From Acheta domesticus (lineage: Eukaryota > Arthropoda > Insecta > Orthoptera > Gryllidae): DNA of 64,000 nucleotides. Shown here in pieces: positions 21,481 to 32,426 of this stretch (position 1 is its first letter; the number at the start of each line of letters is the position of its first letter). A program made the position numbers and the translations under genes. The DNA is taken from NCBI GenBank assembly GCA_031308135.1, contig JAHLJT010008756.1, positions 105,551,271-105,615,270 on the forward strand, read 5' to 3'. The notes beneath the pieces were generated by a model, which saw only the letters and a list, made by a program, of their open reading frames with translations, ran no database searches and was not told the origin of the DNA.

Positions 21481-21835
21481 GTACGGACCAAATACTGCTC
21501 CAGAAAGTAGCTTTTTTAAACAGCTAAGATTAAGCCGCTCTTCAAAAGAGGCAACAAAAATAAAATTCAAAATTATCGGCCAATTTCTATTTTGTCAGTT
21601 TTTTCAAAAATATTAGAGAGACTTTTTATGAGCGAATGGAAACCTTTCTCAATAAACACGACGCGTTTTCAGATTGCCAACATGGATTCCGAAAATAAAA
21701 ATCTACGGAAACAGACATTTTTTTCTTTTCTTAAAGATGTTGCCTCATCATTGGATCAAAACGAAGCAACTATTGGAATATTTTTAGACCTTTCAAAAGC
21801 TTTTGACGTCATTGATCATAACATTTTACTTTCAA
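21481..21835 (+). pseudogene. CR1-like LINE reverse transcriptase, N-terminal half
   Basis: KPLFKRGNKNKIQNYRPISI (about 21530-21590) is RT motif 1-2 of CR1/Jockey-group LINEs. After a short frameshifted stretch in which NKHDAFSDCQHGFRK is still readable, IGIFLDLSKAFDVIDHNILL (about 21773-21830) gives the first palm Asp (FLDLSKAFD). The frame is then cut by a fold-back insertion. The rest of the RT resumes at 23972. The original LINE is non-functional because of at least two frameshifts and the insertions. Confidence 0.85.
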
Positions 21836-22224
21836 AATTGAATAGTTACCGAATAGAGATCTAACCCACAAAAGGAAAAGTTTTCAGAAAATAGAAAAAT
21901 CTCTAATCAGTGTAAATTAATTCATTTCTGTAAAAACTTTCATGCCATCAATATATTATGAACTATGAATCACTCGGAAGTCAAATTTTAGTCAAGGCAC
22001 TACTGCTCATTCTCATTCTCTCATCGATCCGAGATCTTGCTGCAGATAGATTACTATTCACCAATAGGCCAACTGTACCCAAAGAATAACTTACTTTGGA
22101 ATGACCGGTACACCCTCAGATTTGAGGGGGCTGTGTATTACGTCCAATAGGTCACTATTCCACTGAAATCTCAACTTTCAACCTTTTGTGGGTTAGATCT
22201 GTATTAGGGGTAACTATTCAATTA
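21836..22224. mobile_element. Fold-back MITE with ~40 bp inverted ends
   Basis: AATTGAATAGTTACC, a short variable spacer and AGATCTAACCCACAAAAGG at the left (21836-21876) are mirrored at the right (22182-22224). No coding capacity. The outer 15 bp of the left arm could also be read as LINE codons (Leu-Asn-Ser-Tyr), so either the arm coincides with LINE sequence or LINE sequence was inverted. It interrupts the CR1-like RT just before the YGI...ALDW block. Confidence 0.7.
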
Positions 22225-23966
22225 CACTGGCCGACGTCAGTTTAGTTACAAAAAGGAAAACCACTGATTCCGATTAATTTCAGGATGCTGCATTCGAAAT
22301 GGACACCCGTTTTTTTTAGATTAGCTCGTATTTTTGAGTAACGCATAGTTGCCAGTTTTCACCATTTAGTAGGGACAGCTTCAGTTATTATCAAAGTAAC
22401 CATGTCTACAATATTACTCGAGTGAGAAATTAATAGTATTTCACTCATTGGGTGAAATACCGGAGCTTTTGTTGTTAGCATCTTTATATATATTGACTGT
22501 AACATTAAGGATCAGGATAAAAGCTGGGCACGTCTTGTGCGTTGTCTGGCTTAAAGGAACCTAGAAAAGTATGCCTTTTGCTGTTCCGATGATGTGGAGA
22601 GAACTCCAGAATCTCTATAGTGACTTATTTCTGTATGACCAATACAGCAGGAAACAGCGTGCCATCGAATATCCAAACTTGCAATCCGTGATCAGACCAG
22701 TGCCTCGTGGAGAAAATTTACCTGTATCTACTCTTCCGAACGATTAGGAAACTATCGATATTGCTGCACCTACGGGAACCGATGAGAACACCAAATATTT
22801 GATGGTCTGATAGCCCCTTCCATTTAAAAGATGAGACTTATTTCATCCTTTAACATTAATTGAACGATTTAGCGAGGGACTTACAACTTACGAAAGAGAT
22901 AGCTCAATTCTTGGGTGCTAGACTCCAAGAATGGTGTTTACTGGCTCCCGGAGCTACTTACACTCATCACAGGAAAAGGAACGAGCATTTTTCAGAATAT
23001 TACAGAATGAAAGATTCCCTTTGCGTATGCGCGGACATCAATGGTCTGATGAATGAGTTAGGAATCCAACACTATCCATCTGATAGGTGTCCTTTCTTAG
23101 ATTCATCTAAGTACAATCTGAAAGCAGTTTTGCTTCATAATGGAAATAAGCTGTCGTCTATTCAAATGTGGCACACTGTTCAAATGAAAGAGACTTATGA
23201 GGATCTCGCACTCATTTTAAATCGTATCTTATACAAAGATCATGGTTGGCAAATTTATGGAGATCTAAAAGTATTTGCAAAATTATATACTTGCCTGGAA
23301 GTTGGATTTACAAAGCACTTTTTTTTGTTTTTTGTGTCTTTGGAACTCAAGAATTACAGGAAAAATTTCTCATGAAAGAAGTGGCCCCCCAGAGAGTCAT
23401 TTAAGCCCAGTACCAACAACGTCAAGTATGAGTCTCTGGTCGATTCACGTAAGGTACTGCTTCCGCCTCTGTACATTAAGTTGTACCTCATGAATTTCGT
23501 AATAGGGTTCGGAATATACAAAGGAGGTGAAGGATTTAAGTATCTTAGACAGTGTTTTCCAAAACTAAGTGATGATCTGTATACATCTGTGAACATTATA
23601 CCTTATAAACTATTCTGAATATGTAAATGCTGAAGTACAGTTTTTAAATGCTAGTAAACTAACTTAATAGTTTTTAATTGTTTAGATTTAATAAATTAAT
23701 ATATAGAATTTTAAAAATTGATTGTCTTTGACACAAGTGCTAAAACGAAGTTGATTTCCTTTTTTCAGTCAAACAGCTCATTCTCCGGTACCTTCAAGAT
23801 ACCTCATTATGCCTATAACGGTAAATTAGGCAACTATGCGTTACACAAAAATACGAGCTAATCTAGTAAAACGGCTAACATATTCGCATTCAGCGGCCCA
23901 AAATTGGTCAGAATCAGTGAGTTTTGTTTCTGTAACTTTTCAAAAGTTTGAAAATGTCGGCCAGTT
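22225..23966 (+). mobile_element. DNA transposon with long inverted ends and TTA duplication
   Basis: The termini are CACTGGCCGAC and its near-complement GTCGGCCAGTT, and similarity between the two ends extends ~130 bp; both contain GATTAGCTCGTATTTTTG. TTA at 22222-22224 and 23967-23969 may be the target duplication. The interior encodes a decayed arthropod transposase-like protein. It sits against the end of the fold-back MITE, so it is the younger insertion. Superfamily not assigned. Confidence 0.75.
22570..23620 (+). pseudogene. Transposase-like protein of the TTA element
   Basis: The text starts MPFAVPMMWRELQNLY (about 22570) and IRPVPRGENLPVS follows, with two stops before an open stretch at 22860-23375. 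That stretch carries NDLARDLQLTKEIAQFLGAR, then DSSKYNLKAVLLHNGNKLSS, then ILYKDHGWQIYGDLKV. After a frame change near 23320, LVDSRKVLLPPLYIKL and GGEGFKYLRQCFPKLSDD complete the order. I recognise this arrangement (MPFAVPM.W, LNDL.RDL, LKAVLLHNGN, CGDLKV, LLPPLHIKLG) from a protein repeated in many arthropod genomes. Acidic residues in the DSS and GDLKV boxes may be catalytic; that is inference. Truncated after ~380 residues. Confidence 0.65.
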
Positions 23967-23969
23967 TTA

Positions 23970-24965
23970 CCTTCATATGGAATCCTTGGTATTGCTCTAG
24001 ATTGGCTATGTTCGCACCTTAAACAACGATCTCAGAGAGTAGAAATACCTTACTGGAATGATGGAACTTTATGTACACACCTTTCCGGTTCTTTGCCAAT
24101 TGCACGTGGAGTCCCGCAAGGATCGATTTTAGGCCCTATTCTCTTCATATTATACATAAACGTCATGCCCTTAGCGATTCGAAGCGGAAGAACAGTTCTC
24201 TTTGCGGATGATACAAATATTTTTTGCAATGAAAAAAACGTAAATAGTACAATATCAGATGTTTCAAATTTGTTCCGTAATAACAAATTAATAGTAGATG
24301 AAAAGAAAACTGTTTCAATATAGTTTTCCATTTCAAATAAACAATTCTGTTCTCCATTGAAAATGAACGGTGTACCATTGGCTGATGTTAAAGTAACAAA
24401 CTTTTTAGGTCTATCAATTGAGTCAAACCTCAAATGGAAAGTGCACTTTAATGAATTGCACACAATATTAAGTTCTTTACGCTATGCGTTCAGAATTCTT
24501 TCAAATTCCGTCAGCATTCACACTGCTCGTTGTATATTTTGCGAATGTTCATTCCCGCTTGAGATATGGCATATTATTCTGGGGAAACACATCCTATAGC
24601 TCCCAGACTTTCAGTTTACAAAAAAGAATTGTACGAATAATAAGCAAATCCCACCCACGTGATTCTTGTCTCTCTTTATTAATCTAGGAATTTTACCATT
24701 ACCTTGTTTCCTGATTTACGAATCAGTAGTTTTTGTCAAAAATGACTTACTTAAGGGCGGGAATATATTTTCAGAAAACACCGATATCTATAAGTATAAC
24801 ATACAACGTAGTAATCATATTCATCAGGTGGCAGTATTATCACCTCACTACAAAAAATTCACATACAATTCATGTACATTACTCTACAACACTTTGCCAG
24901 ATGACATTAAACGATTAAATTCGACAGAAAAGTTTAAGTCCAAAGTAAAACCATCCGCAGTTTAA
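23970..24965 (+). pseudogene. CR1-like LINE reverse transcriptase, C-terminal half
   Basis: The reading resumes with [16 protein letters not shown], then [20 protein letters not shown] (RT motif 4) and [11 protein letters not shown] (catalytic Asp-Asp, about 24198-24230). FLGLSIESNLKWKVHF follows (about 24400-24450). After two frame changes QKRIVRIISKSHPRDSCLSL and LGILPLPCFLIYESVVFVKN (to about 24750) give the CR1-type thumb, and the frame ends at 24965. Three frames are needed, so the copy is inactive. The 3' UTR probably runs to about 25110, where ACAATAAAATATTG may be a polyadenylation region. Confidence 0.85.
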
Positions 24966-25110
24966 CAGAACCTTCGCCTAATCCATGTGGCTTTACCAAG
25001 GCAATAATCGAGGACCTGGCGCTAAGGGAAAGCAAAGGCCTCCTTGTGTATGTGTTGAAGCCATATATGGTTATTAGTTTTGTGTTACGAACGTACAATA
25101 AAATATTGTT

Positions 25111-25600
25111 ATGCTGAAAACTTAAGTGCAAAAATGATTGTGTCATAGTGAATTGTAATTACAAGAAGAAAGTGACGCAAAATGTAAATAAAATAGTAGC
25201 TGAAATCAAAAGGACTAATAGACTCATGAACTAATGCCAGATTTGCTAAACATTAAACGCAAGCCAAAGAATATTGTTTTATGTCTTCGTTTCTCTTATT
25301 CTGTCAAGTGTTATGCCTCTTTATGTGTCTGTTTCATGTTCTATCTCTTTATGCTACATATTTTTGTCCTTCATTCAGTGTTTGTTGTACATATCTATGA
25401 ACTATGCCTTCTTGTCAAGTGTTTTTAATGTGTCGTGCCTTTCCTCAATTATTGTATGTTTTATGTCTTTTGATGTGGTACCGTTTTATTCATGCTTTTG
25501 GTTATCTGTGTATTTAAGAGCTTACACCACATGTGTTTTGTTCATATGTATTGCATGTAATTTGAATAGTACAGTACTCAGTCGGGTCTCCGAAATTACC
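25111..25600. other. Unassigned T-rich stretch
   Basis: The plus strand is unusually T-rich between 25270 and 25560 (repeats of TTATGTCTTT, TTTATGTGTC type), giving a 119-codon hydrophobic frame that looks compositional. A C11 run at 25601-25611 precedes the LTR. Confidence 0.4.
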
Positions 25601-25633
25601 CCCCCCCCTCGCGGCTGTTTACGGGTGGGGTGA

Positions 25634-26147
25634 TGTGGCGAAGCGACGCCGTCTTGGACGCTTCCACTTTCACTTCGCCCGGGTCGAGCAGGCATGGCTT
25701 CCAGATGTGCGGGCTGACTACCCGTCCCCCGCCCCCCTGTGAGTGACCCGAACGAGGGCGATGCCACCCCCGCTGCCGTAGGGATGGACAGACCCGGAAG
25801 TATATAAAGGCGACGTACGGCCGCCGAGTGGTCGCTTGTTTACCGCTCTTCGTGAGCATGGTACTGATCGCCGGCGTCCCCACTCTACGGTTGCCCTCGG
25901 GTTGACGAAGGCGGGAATCGACGCAGGGCTGAGCCAAGCGACCCACCGCCAGCCTATCTGCGTTTACTACCGCCTTTGCCGCCGCCGCCGCCTCTGTCAA
26001 CCATCTCTCCCCCACCCTCTTCATGGCAACGACCGACTGAGTGCTGGACCACGTAGCCACTGTTAGATGTGACAATGTACTTGAAACCAGGGCTTATAAT
26101 AAACCGCTGTTAATAGTCAACCAGGACTTCGTCTTTCTCCCGTCACA
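25634..26147 (+). mobile_element. LTR of a Gypsy-like element (solo or 3' LTR)
   Basis: It begins TGTGGCGAAGCGACG and ends CCCGTCACA. A TATA box (GTATATAAAGG, about 25799) is followed by a GC-rich R/U5-like part and a poly(A) signal-like ATAATAAACC at about 26095. GGGTGGGGTGA just upstream resembles a polypurine tract, which would make this a 3' LTR with its internal region deleted. The flanks do not share a 5 bp duplication. It truncates the C-terminus of the neighbouring Dong/R4-like element: the last ~18 codons of the frame ending at 26094 derive from this LTR. Confidence 0.55.
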
Positions 26148-27064
26148 TACTCCCTCCCAAACTGCGTGTGCTGTTTGAAGATTTGCTGTTTGTGGAATAG
26201 TGATGTCAATCAGGTAGCCAATCTTTTTCCGTTTGTCTACGAAGGTTACGTCAGGTCTGTTGTGATGAATGGTTTTATCTGTAATAATTTCTCTGTCATA
26301 GTACAACTTATAGTTTGAACTTTCAAGTACAGTATCGGGAACATATTTGTAATATGGACAGGTCGTTTCTTGTAGTTTGGATTTCTCCGCCAGTTTCTGG
26401 TGGATAATATTTGCAACTTGATTGTGCCTATAGGTGTAATCTGTGTGGACCATTAATTGTGATGTGATGTGATGTGCTGTATGCTCTCTGCATCCTGATG
26501 TGATGTGCTGTATGCTCTCAACTGTTGTATGGCATTTTCTACATTTGTCATCTATTGCTTGTTTGAGAATATGTTTTCTGTAACTTTTAGTGTGGATCAC
26601 GTGATCCTGTGTGGCGACCATGAACCCTTCTGTTTCACCAAATAGATCACCATATTTTAGCCAAGTGTTTGAGGCTTTTGAGTCCACATGGGGTTGCTTG
26701 AGATCATTTACATGCATCCATGGAGTTCCTTTCTTGACCACATGTCTATTTTGTGGTTATTATCTGCAAACTGTGAAGAAATGTTCAGCTGTTTGTTGTT
26801 AAGATCAAGAGGGGTTAATTTGGTATCTGCTTGAACTATTGCAGCGTGTAGTTCTGAAGTTGCCTGTTTCTCATAATAGAAGTACCTTAATGAATGGATC
26901 TGTTTATTGCACAGATTCTTTAGATCTATTAGGCCTCGTCCTTCCTCATTTCGTGGGAGTGTTACTCGTTCTATTGCGCTATTTGGATGGTGATGTCTCA
27001 ATTTTGTCAGAATTGTGCGAGTCAGTCTCTGGATGTCTTCGAGGTCTGTGTCGCTCCACGGCAT
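26148..27064 (-). pseudogene. Dong/R4-like protein: thumb, zinc knuckle and restriction-like endonuclease
   Basis: Two overlapping frames (27064-26708 and 26741-26094) carry RVTLPRNEEGRGLIDLKNL, AAIVQADTKLTPLDL, WLKYGDLFGETEGFMVATQD, then CRKCHTTVESIQHITSGC, a CCHC-type knuckle, and finally RPDVTFVDKRKKIGYLIDIT. The last gives the Pro-Asp...Lys...Leu-Ile-Asp motif of the restriction-like nuclease that nicks the target. About 34 bp are tandemly doubled at 26459-26521 beside the knuckle (GATGTGATGTGCTGTATGCT twice), inserting an EHTAHHIT-type repeat. The final residues are LTR-derived. Confidence 0.85.
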
Positions 27065-28200
27065 GATTCCAAATGAGTATGTATATACTGGTACTGCAAA
27101 TGTGTTGCTTTTGACATTGCTTTTATCATGTTCTTGCCTGTTAATTTGGTTTTCAGGAGCACCGTGATTCTCGATTTGTACAGTTTTGTCAGTAATTGTT
27201 TGATTGCCTTGTTGTCTGTGATTGCTGCCTGATCGAATCCTAAATACTTGTATATTTCTTCATCACTCATTGCCTGTGTCGTCATTTGATCACTGAGGCT
27301 ACTGTCTATCTTCTGTAACTTTCCTGTTTTGTCTACGTGAAGTGTCTTACATTTTTCAAAGCCAAAACTCATATGGATGTCTTCCGAAAATGTTCGAGTT
27401 ATTTCAAGGAGATATTGAAGCTGTCTGTCTGTCGAACTGTAAAGTTTGATGTCATCCATGTATATGAGATGTGAATGGGATGGATGGTTTTCTTATTTTT
27501 ACGAATTTGGAATCCATAGTGAGTACTATTAAGTTGTGTTGACAAGGGATTTAGAGCCAGATAGAACAACAATGGGCTTAAGGAGTCCCCTTGGAAGATT
27601 GCTCGCTTAATTCTGATGTCTTTTGTTGTGATTGTGAAGTCTTGCAGCCATAAGGATAATGTTGTTCTTCAATGAGTCATGATCTGCTCAAGAAAGTTAA
27701 TGATGGTTTTATCAATTTTGTATATGCGGAGAATTTCAATAAGCCAACTGTAAGGAACGCTATCGAATGCTTTCTTGTAGTCAATGTAAGCCAGATGCAA
27801 GTTTCTATGGTTTTTATGTGCTTGCTGGAGAATGACCATACCTGTTAGGAGATGTTATTTACATCATTTATGAGGTCGTCTGCAACCTTTCTGTTGTTCT
27901 GTCATTATTTCTCTGTTCTCAATATAATCTTGGATTTTACTTGTAATGCATGACGTCAAGATTTTGTACATTGTGGGGAGGCAGGTGATTGGGCGGTATT
28001 GAGAAGGGTTCTGTGTGTCTCTACTTTTGGGTTTCATGTACGTAATACCTTTCGTTAGGAATAAAGGCATGTCTTCTGGACTGTTAATGTGTGAAACACT
28101 GGGCCAACTAATGGTGAAGCGATGTAAACTGCTTGTACCAGAAATTTTGAACGTGTTCTGGGACAGGGGCTTTCCAGTTGTGGGTTTTTGCAATTGCAGT
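27022..28200 (-). pseudogene. Dong/R4-like protein: reverse transcriptase core
   Basis: The order on the minus strand is PLFLTKGITYMKPKSRDTQN, YRPITCLPTMYKIL and SKIQDYIENREIMTEQQKG (28193-27864). After a stop come HLAYIDYKKAFDSVPYSWL (first palm Asp, about 27800-27740), IKRAIFQGDSLSPLLFYLAL (about 27600-27545) and, after a further shift, MDDIKLYSSTDRQLQYLLEI (27459 on), which holds the catalytic Asp-Asp. All RT motifs are present but in at least three frames, so the enzyme is inactive here. Homologous blocks appear in the older copy at 15050-17156. Confidence 0.85.
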
Positions 28201-28270
28201 GCTGACGTCTTTTACCGTGATCTCCTGATATAACATTGGCTTTAAAGTTTGAACATTATTTATTTCTTCC

Positions 28271-29735
28271 TTAATCCAATTTAATCCTTAATCCAATCCA
28301 ATCTATTGTGATGATGAGTTTCTGACCAAATGCCTGACCAGTACTGTTCCAAATTTTGTTGATCTGGTGCACCGTTGTTCTCTTGTTGGAAATTGCAATT
28401 TGGTCTGAGTTGTTGATAGAACACTTTTTCATTCTGACGAAACATTGAATTTTGTAGTTTTCGTTCTGTTGTTTCTTTGTATCGTCTAAGTCTTTGTGGT
28501 TTAGCTGCAAGCTTCTGTTTTAGTTCATCTAAATGTTCAGCTATTAAATTTGGATCAACGATTTTATCACCCTGGTCCTTGTGTTTCCTTAATTCATGTT
28601 CCTGATGACCGTGTTTCTGATCTTTGCAAGTGTTTTCTTAATTTTCTTGGCTAATTTCTTGTTGTTTGGTTGGTTCAAATATTGCGTTACTCTGCCTATT
28701 TCTTGTCTAAGTTATTGAATTTGATTTTCGAGTCTTTGCTTCCACGGCGGTTTAGTATTTTTGACGTCCTTGTTTGACGTCCTTTTCTGACTTTCTGACT
28801 GATCCTTTAATTTGAAACCAGCTTTTACAGCTACGGTAGCAGCTGCACAGTAATTTATAGCATGTATGTCTGTTAAAGTGTCTTCTTCTTTGATCTGGAA
28901 GGGCAAGACATGTTCATTTATATATTGGATAATTTGGATGAGCCTGTCCTTTCTATTGATGTTGAGTTTAGGAATACTGGGGCGAAGTGTTGGATCCAAT
29001 CCTGAGTACTTGAGAAAAAGTTCCTGGTATATATCAATTATGTCTGACATGTTATCATTCTTGGCACCTGCTGTTGATGGATCCTGATTTGCTTCATCTA
29101 ATTGGGTTGAATTTGGAACTGTGTGTGAATCTGCGATAGTTTGTGTCAAGGGGCACCCATTGTTGGAGGAAGAGATTTCTTCTGCTACTTCCTGTTTAAT
29201 TTGTTCCAACCTTACTTTTGGGATTAGATTGTTTGTAAGTATAGGTATTTTCTGATCTACAAGCCTTTGTTCTGTGACGACAATATGGGCATGAGAGATT
29301 AGCATGGAGAGATTGTCTGTATCCAATCATTTCTGTTTCTAAACGTGTGGCTTTGTAGTAGACGCGCATTATATACTCATTTAAGTTACTCGTCCACTTC
29401 ATACGTTGCCTCACTTTCCCTGCTTTGGTGGTTGCAAGAAGCTGCTCGAGCAAAACACTGTCGGCAGGTGAAGCCACGGTTTGCGGGTTGCTCCTTTGGG
29501 ATTTGGCTGTAGTTTGTTCGGGTGACCCGGTAGGCGCCCGCCTGTTCAGAGTCCTACAACCGCTGGCTCGCATGCTGTCACGCCCGGCACCGGCTCCAGA
29601 CGTGCCCCGGCGCTCCCCGGGCAGCGGCTCTTTTTCCGAGGCCTTATGACTTCTTAAACGTCTCTCCATTTCACAATGGGTGATTGCCATTGCCCCTAGC
29701 ACCTTTGTAGTCGGTGACAATTGCTCATCTTCCAC
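28271..29735 (-). pseudogene. Dong/R4-like protein: N-terminal region
   Basis: Reading starts at ATG 29735 (MEDEQLSPTTKVLGAMAITH). A GC-rich linker follows, then AGKVRQRMKWTSNLNEYIMR, a block common at the start of this family. The 29326-28712 frame gives LFLKYSGLDPTLRPSIPKL, INYCAAATVAVKAGFKLKD and PPWKQRLENQIQ. More shifts lead to DLDDTKKQQNENYKIQ and HQINKIWNSTG near 28510-28330. The function of this region is not known to me; the order matches the relic at 9110-9865 and 12683-13140. Confidence 0.75.
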
Positions 29736-30032
29736 GTGCCACAGTTGTTCTTGCTAACACGTAGGGTTGGACTTAAGAAGACTTGCAGAAAGAAGGGGAG
29801 GGGAAAAGGGAGTATTATGGGGAATAGGGGGATGTCTTGGGGGGGGGTTGTATGTCACCTGAGGAAAGGAAAGGACTTGAAAGGACAATTTAGGAAGGGG
29901 CAGGAGAGATAATGAGAGACGGATAACTTTCACAGGTAAGGACAGCGGACAGCTGCTCCAGTTAATCGCCTCTTACGACAGGGGGAGATTCCGTGGTGCT
30001 ATTCTACTAAAATCCCCGGTCACCACACGGGG

Positions 30033-30078
30033 TTTATTATTATTATTTTATTATTATTATTATTATTATTTTTATTAA
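30033..30078. repeat. ATT microsatellite (TAA on minus strand) at a LINE 5' edge
   Basis: About 15 ATT units with two interruptions. The Dong/R4-like element starts immediately to its left, and 20 bp to its right lies the acceptor-like CTGCAG of a candidate exon at 30098. Confidence 0.9.
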
Positions 30079-30097
30079 GTTGGCATCATCGCTGCAG

Positions 30098-30257
30098 GTA
30101 TCCGTCGCCACCGGAGCCCGACGAGCAGGCCTTGACCCACGCGCACGCGGGCCTGCAGCGGGAGAGGAGCATGTCGGAGGCGTCGACGGCTTCTGGCCTC
30201 TCTGCCAAGAGCGGTGTTGCCCCCGCCCTTCTGGTGGGCATGACGATGGGCACCACA
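30098..30257 (+). CDS. Candidate host-gene exon (unidentified)
   Basis: A GC-rich 160 bp open segment in AT-rich surroundings. It is preceded by a T-rich tract and GCTGCAG (acceptor AG at 30096-30097). Read with one carried base it encodes YPSPPEPDEQALTHAHAGLQ, then RERSMSEASTASGLSAKSG, then VAPALLVGMTMGTT. It ends phase 0 at a weak donor, ACA then GTACAT. The Ser/Ala-rich low-complexity character suggests a disordered region of a larger protein. I do not recognise the protein. A minus-strand frame also spans it but has no splice context. Its upstream neighbour is the Dong/R4-like element, whose target tract supplies the pyrimidine-rich stretch. Confidence 0.45.
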
Positions 30258-30679
30258 GTACATGATCATTACATGCACGGAGGCTTTCAATCCTGTTCAA
30301 ATCCTCCAAATTGATGAACTTTGGAAGAACATTAATGCGTTCGTACTTCCATAAAATTTTAGTGAGATTTTCTTTCGAATTCGCATAAATAATTGTTTAT
30401 AATAGTTTGTTTCAAAGCCAAAATGCGAATGTTTCGGGCGAGGATTTTACCTGTCGAAGGGGGCGAATGGGTGGAACTGAATTTGATAAATATCTGTTAA
30501 AGTGAGCCATTTATGAACTGTAATACAACGAATACAAAAAAAATATTTCAATTGACATACTTAGAACTCATTCTGTATTCAATATGTAAACGTTGGTATT
30601 CCCACAATGCTATGCTCAATGGTCGCCAGTCGATTGTTGGTTGTCTAGAGTATTGCACAGTGTTGGCACATACTTTTCA

Positions 30680-31125
30680 GATTGGATTCGTATTTGGCGC
30701 CGTGGCGGGAGATTGGTTTTTATAACAATCTTTGGCCCTTTATTACTAGCTCAAAATTTGCATTTTGAACGTACCGCGTCGGACTTATAAAAAATTCCCT
30801 CGAAAACCGCGTGCTATGCGCTAAAAGAGCGGGTATATAAAATTCTTTTGTTTTCTGTCGAAATTGCATTCGTCCTGCAGTCTGCTCGTAATAGTTGCAT
30901 CTGTCTTCGACAGGGGGCAGCACTTGCTGGGGTTTCGCCCCAGGCAATCTGGTGCAGAGGAAATTATTAAAGACACACTCGAGCTCCGTTTTAACCAATG
31001 ACAGCATTGAAACACAAATTCAAACGGAAAAACAAGTTTTTCAAAGTAGTCGCTCCGCCCAGTGAACGAGCTTCAGTGCACTCGCATTAACGTTCCATGA
31101 GAACAGTTTAACTTAGCAAGGTTGG
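30680..31125 (+). repeat. Repeat C copy 1 (partner at 58388-58790)
   Basis: It starts at TTTGGCGCCGTGGCGGGAGA and continues with CGTACCGCGTCGGAC, a TATA-like GCGGGTATATAAAAT, and ends near CGTTCCATGAGAACAG. The copy at 58388 shows the same order. It may be an LTR or the end of an element, given the promoter-like TATA, but no terminal repeats are seen. Confidence 0.75.
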
Positions 31126-31510
31126 CATAACTTGTCGCCTTTTATGAAGCATTTCAAAGAGCAACCATTTTGCCGCGGGAAACGCATGTGATTGCATGAG
31201 TGGAATTTTGTGGAATACAAATTAAAAGAAGGCATTGGTTTTCATGTGGGAGTGAGGTAACAGGTTGAACGATTATTGCTTATTGATTGCTTATTTATTT
31301 ATACTATCTTCTAATAAGAAGGGTATACTGTGTCTTTTCAAAGATCGAACGAGCGAACGAGCATACCATAACTTTTCGTCTCGACGTAACCAAAACTGAT
31401 GATCGCTCTCCCAAAAAATTGAACAATAACCCAAATCTGAAAAAGGAGCTATATCGCCGCCTTAACACACAGTTTTCCACGAAATTCTGCGCATCATGTT
31501 TGCACAATTT
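31126..31510. other. Unassigned stretch
   Basis: No recognisable gene or terminal repeat; moderately AT-rich. A 105-codon frame from 31287 runs into the SINE-like element. Confidence 0.4.
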
Positions 31511-31514
31511 TACC

Positions 31515-31740
31515 GTAGGTAGCTCGTGGCTCAGAGCGATATCGCTTGCTTTTCACCGAGAAGATGCGGTTTCGATTCCTGTCGATTCCCGGACAAGCTC
31601 ATGAGAAATTTGTTTCAAGAAAGCGAGTTTGCCTGCTTCACAGGGGCTAGACCAGCCCTTATGAAGCGTCCCAAACGCTATCCCCTAATTCCTTCCCCAT
31701 TCTGGCGGCTGGGTGGTGACGCAGGTGCGCGTGTTGCGTG
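31515..31740 (+). mobile_element. tRNA-derived SINE-like element
   Basis: CTCGTGGCTCAGAGCG resembles an RNA polymerase III A box and GGTTTCGATTCC, about 45 bp later, a B box (GGTTCGANTCC). The spacing fits a tRNA-derived SINE head; the unrelated 3' body may extend to about 31740. No A tail or target duplication is evident. Confidence 0.5.
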
Positions 31741-32426
31741 AGAGGCGCGTACGCGGAAATTCTATCTGGCGGTCCTTTGACAAAAACTGACGAGAATACT
31801 AATGGAGGATTACTCCCTACAACTATGACAAGTAAAACTAATAAATATTAATCAAGGATTACTCCTATGTGCTTAATGCTCACACAAGGGCTTAGAGACG
31901 TGTTGCACCGATTAAGACCGAAAAAACTGGTGAGGTACAAAGTTTTTGCCGAATTAGTACGCGAATCGTCATTTTTACGGATTATTAACAGTACATAAAT
32001 GGCTACTGTGAGAGAGGACGTTTTATTTGTAATGAAAAGTAATAAACAAAATGTCACCTAGCAGACTTTTTCGCAAGCCTCCAGCCAACCCCAAATACAC
32101 ATTCCTTTCACGAATTATGCATTTCAAAGACGATCAATTATCTTTGGGTGGAGGGAAAGGGCCTTGCGGAAAAATATTTAGCTGAAATCCACACGTTCGT
32201 CCACGTGCATTTGGGACAATATGGTACATAGAGGTATTATTTTGTCATTCGTAATTGGACGTAGCGTACGAAGAATAATGTAATGCCACGTGTTTGGGAT
32301 GTCTGGCTATGAATAAATGTGTTTTGACGTGAAAATTCGAGATATTGAGAGATGTGGCAGGAAATTTGCGAATATTCCCTTCTTTTTCGGTTAACATACA
32401 CTGTTTATCGTACTTGCTTAATGTAC
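31741..32426. other. Unassigned AT-rich stretch
   Basis: No coding or repeat signature recognised up to the hAT-like target site at 32427. Confidence 0.4.

Larger units (their letters stand above)
26148..30030 (-). mobile_element. Dong/R4-like (RLE-type) LINE, nearly complete, 3'-truncated
   Basis: On the minus strand it starts just after a TAA tract with ACCCCGTGTGGTGACCGGGG. It proceeds through a leader to an N-terminal protein (from 29735), RT (about 28200-27030), thumb and zinc knuckle, and a C-terminal restriction-like endonuclease (to 26148). The total is ~3.9 kb. The 3' end is replaced by an LTR. A 5' edge at a TAA tract and a C-terminal rather than N-terminal endonuclease fit Dong/R4. 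Confidence 0.85.

Noticed and set aside
25274..25633. 119-codon hydrophobic frame resembling a membrane protein
   Set aside because: T-rich DNA encodes Phe, Leu, Val and Ser by composition; no homology or context.
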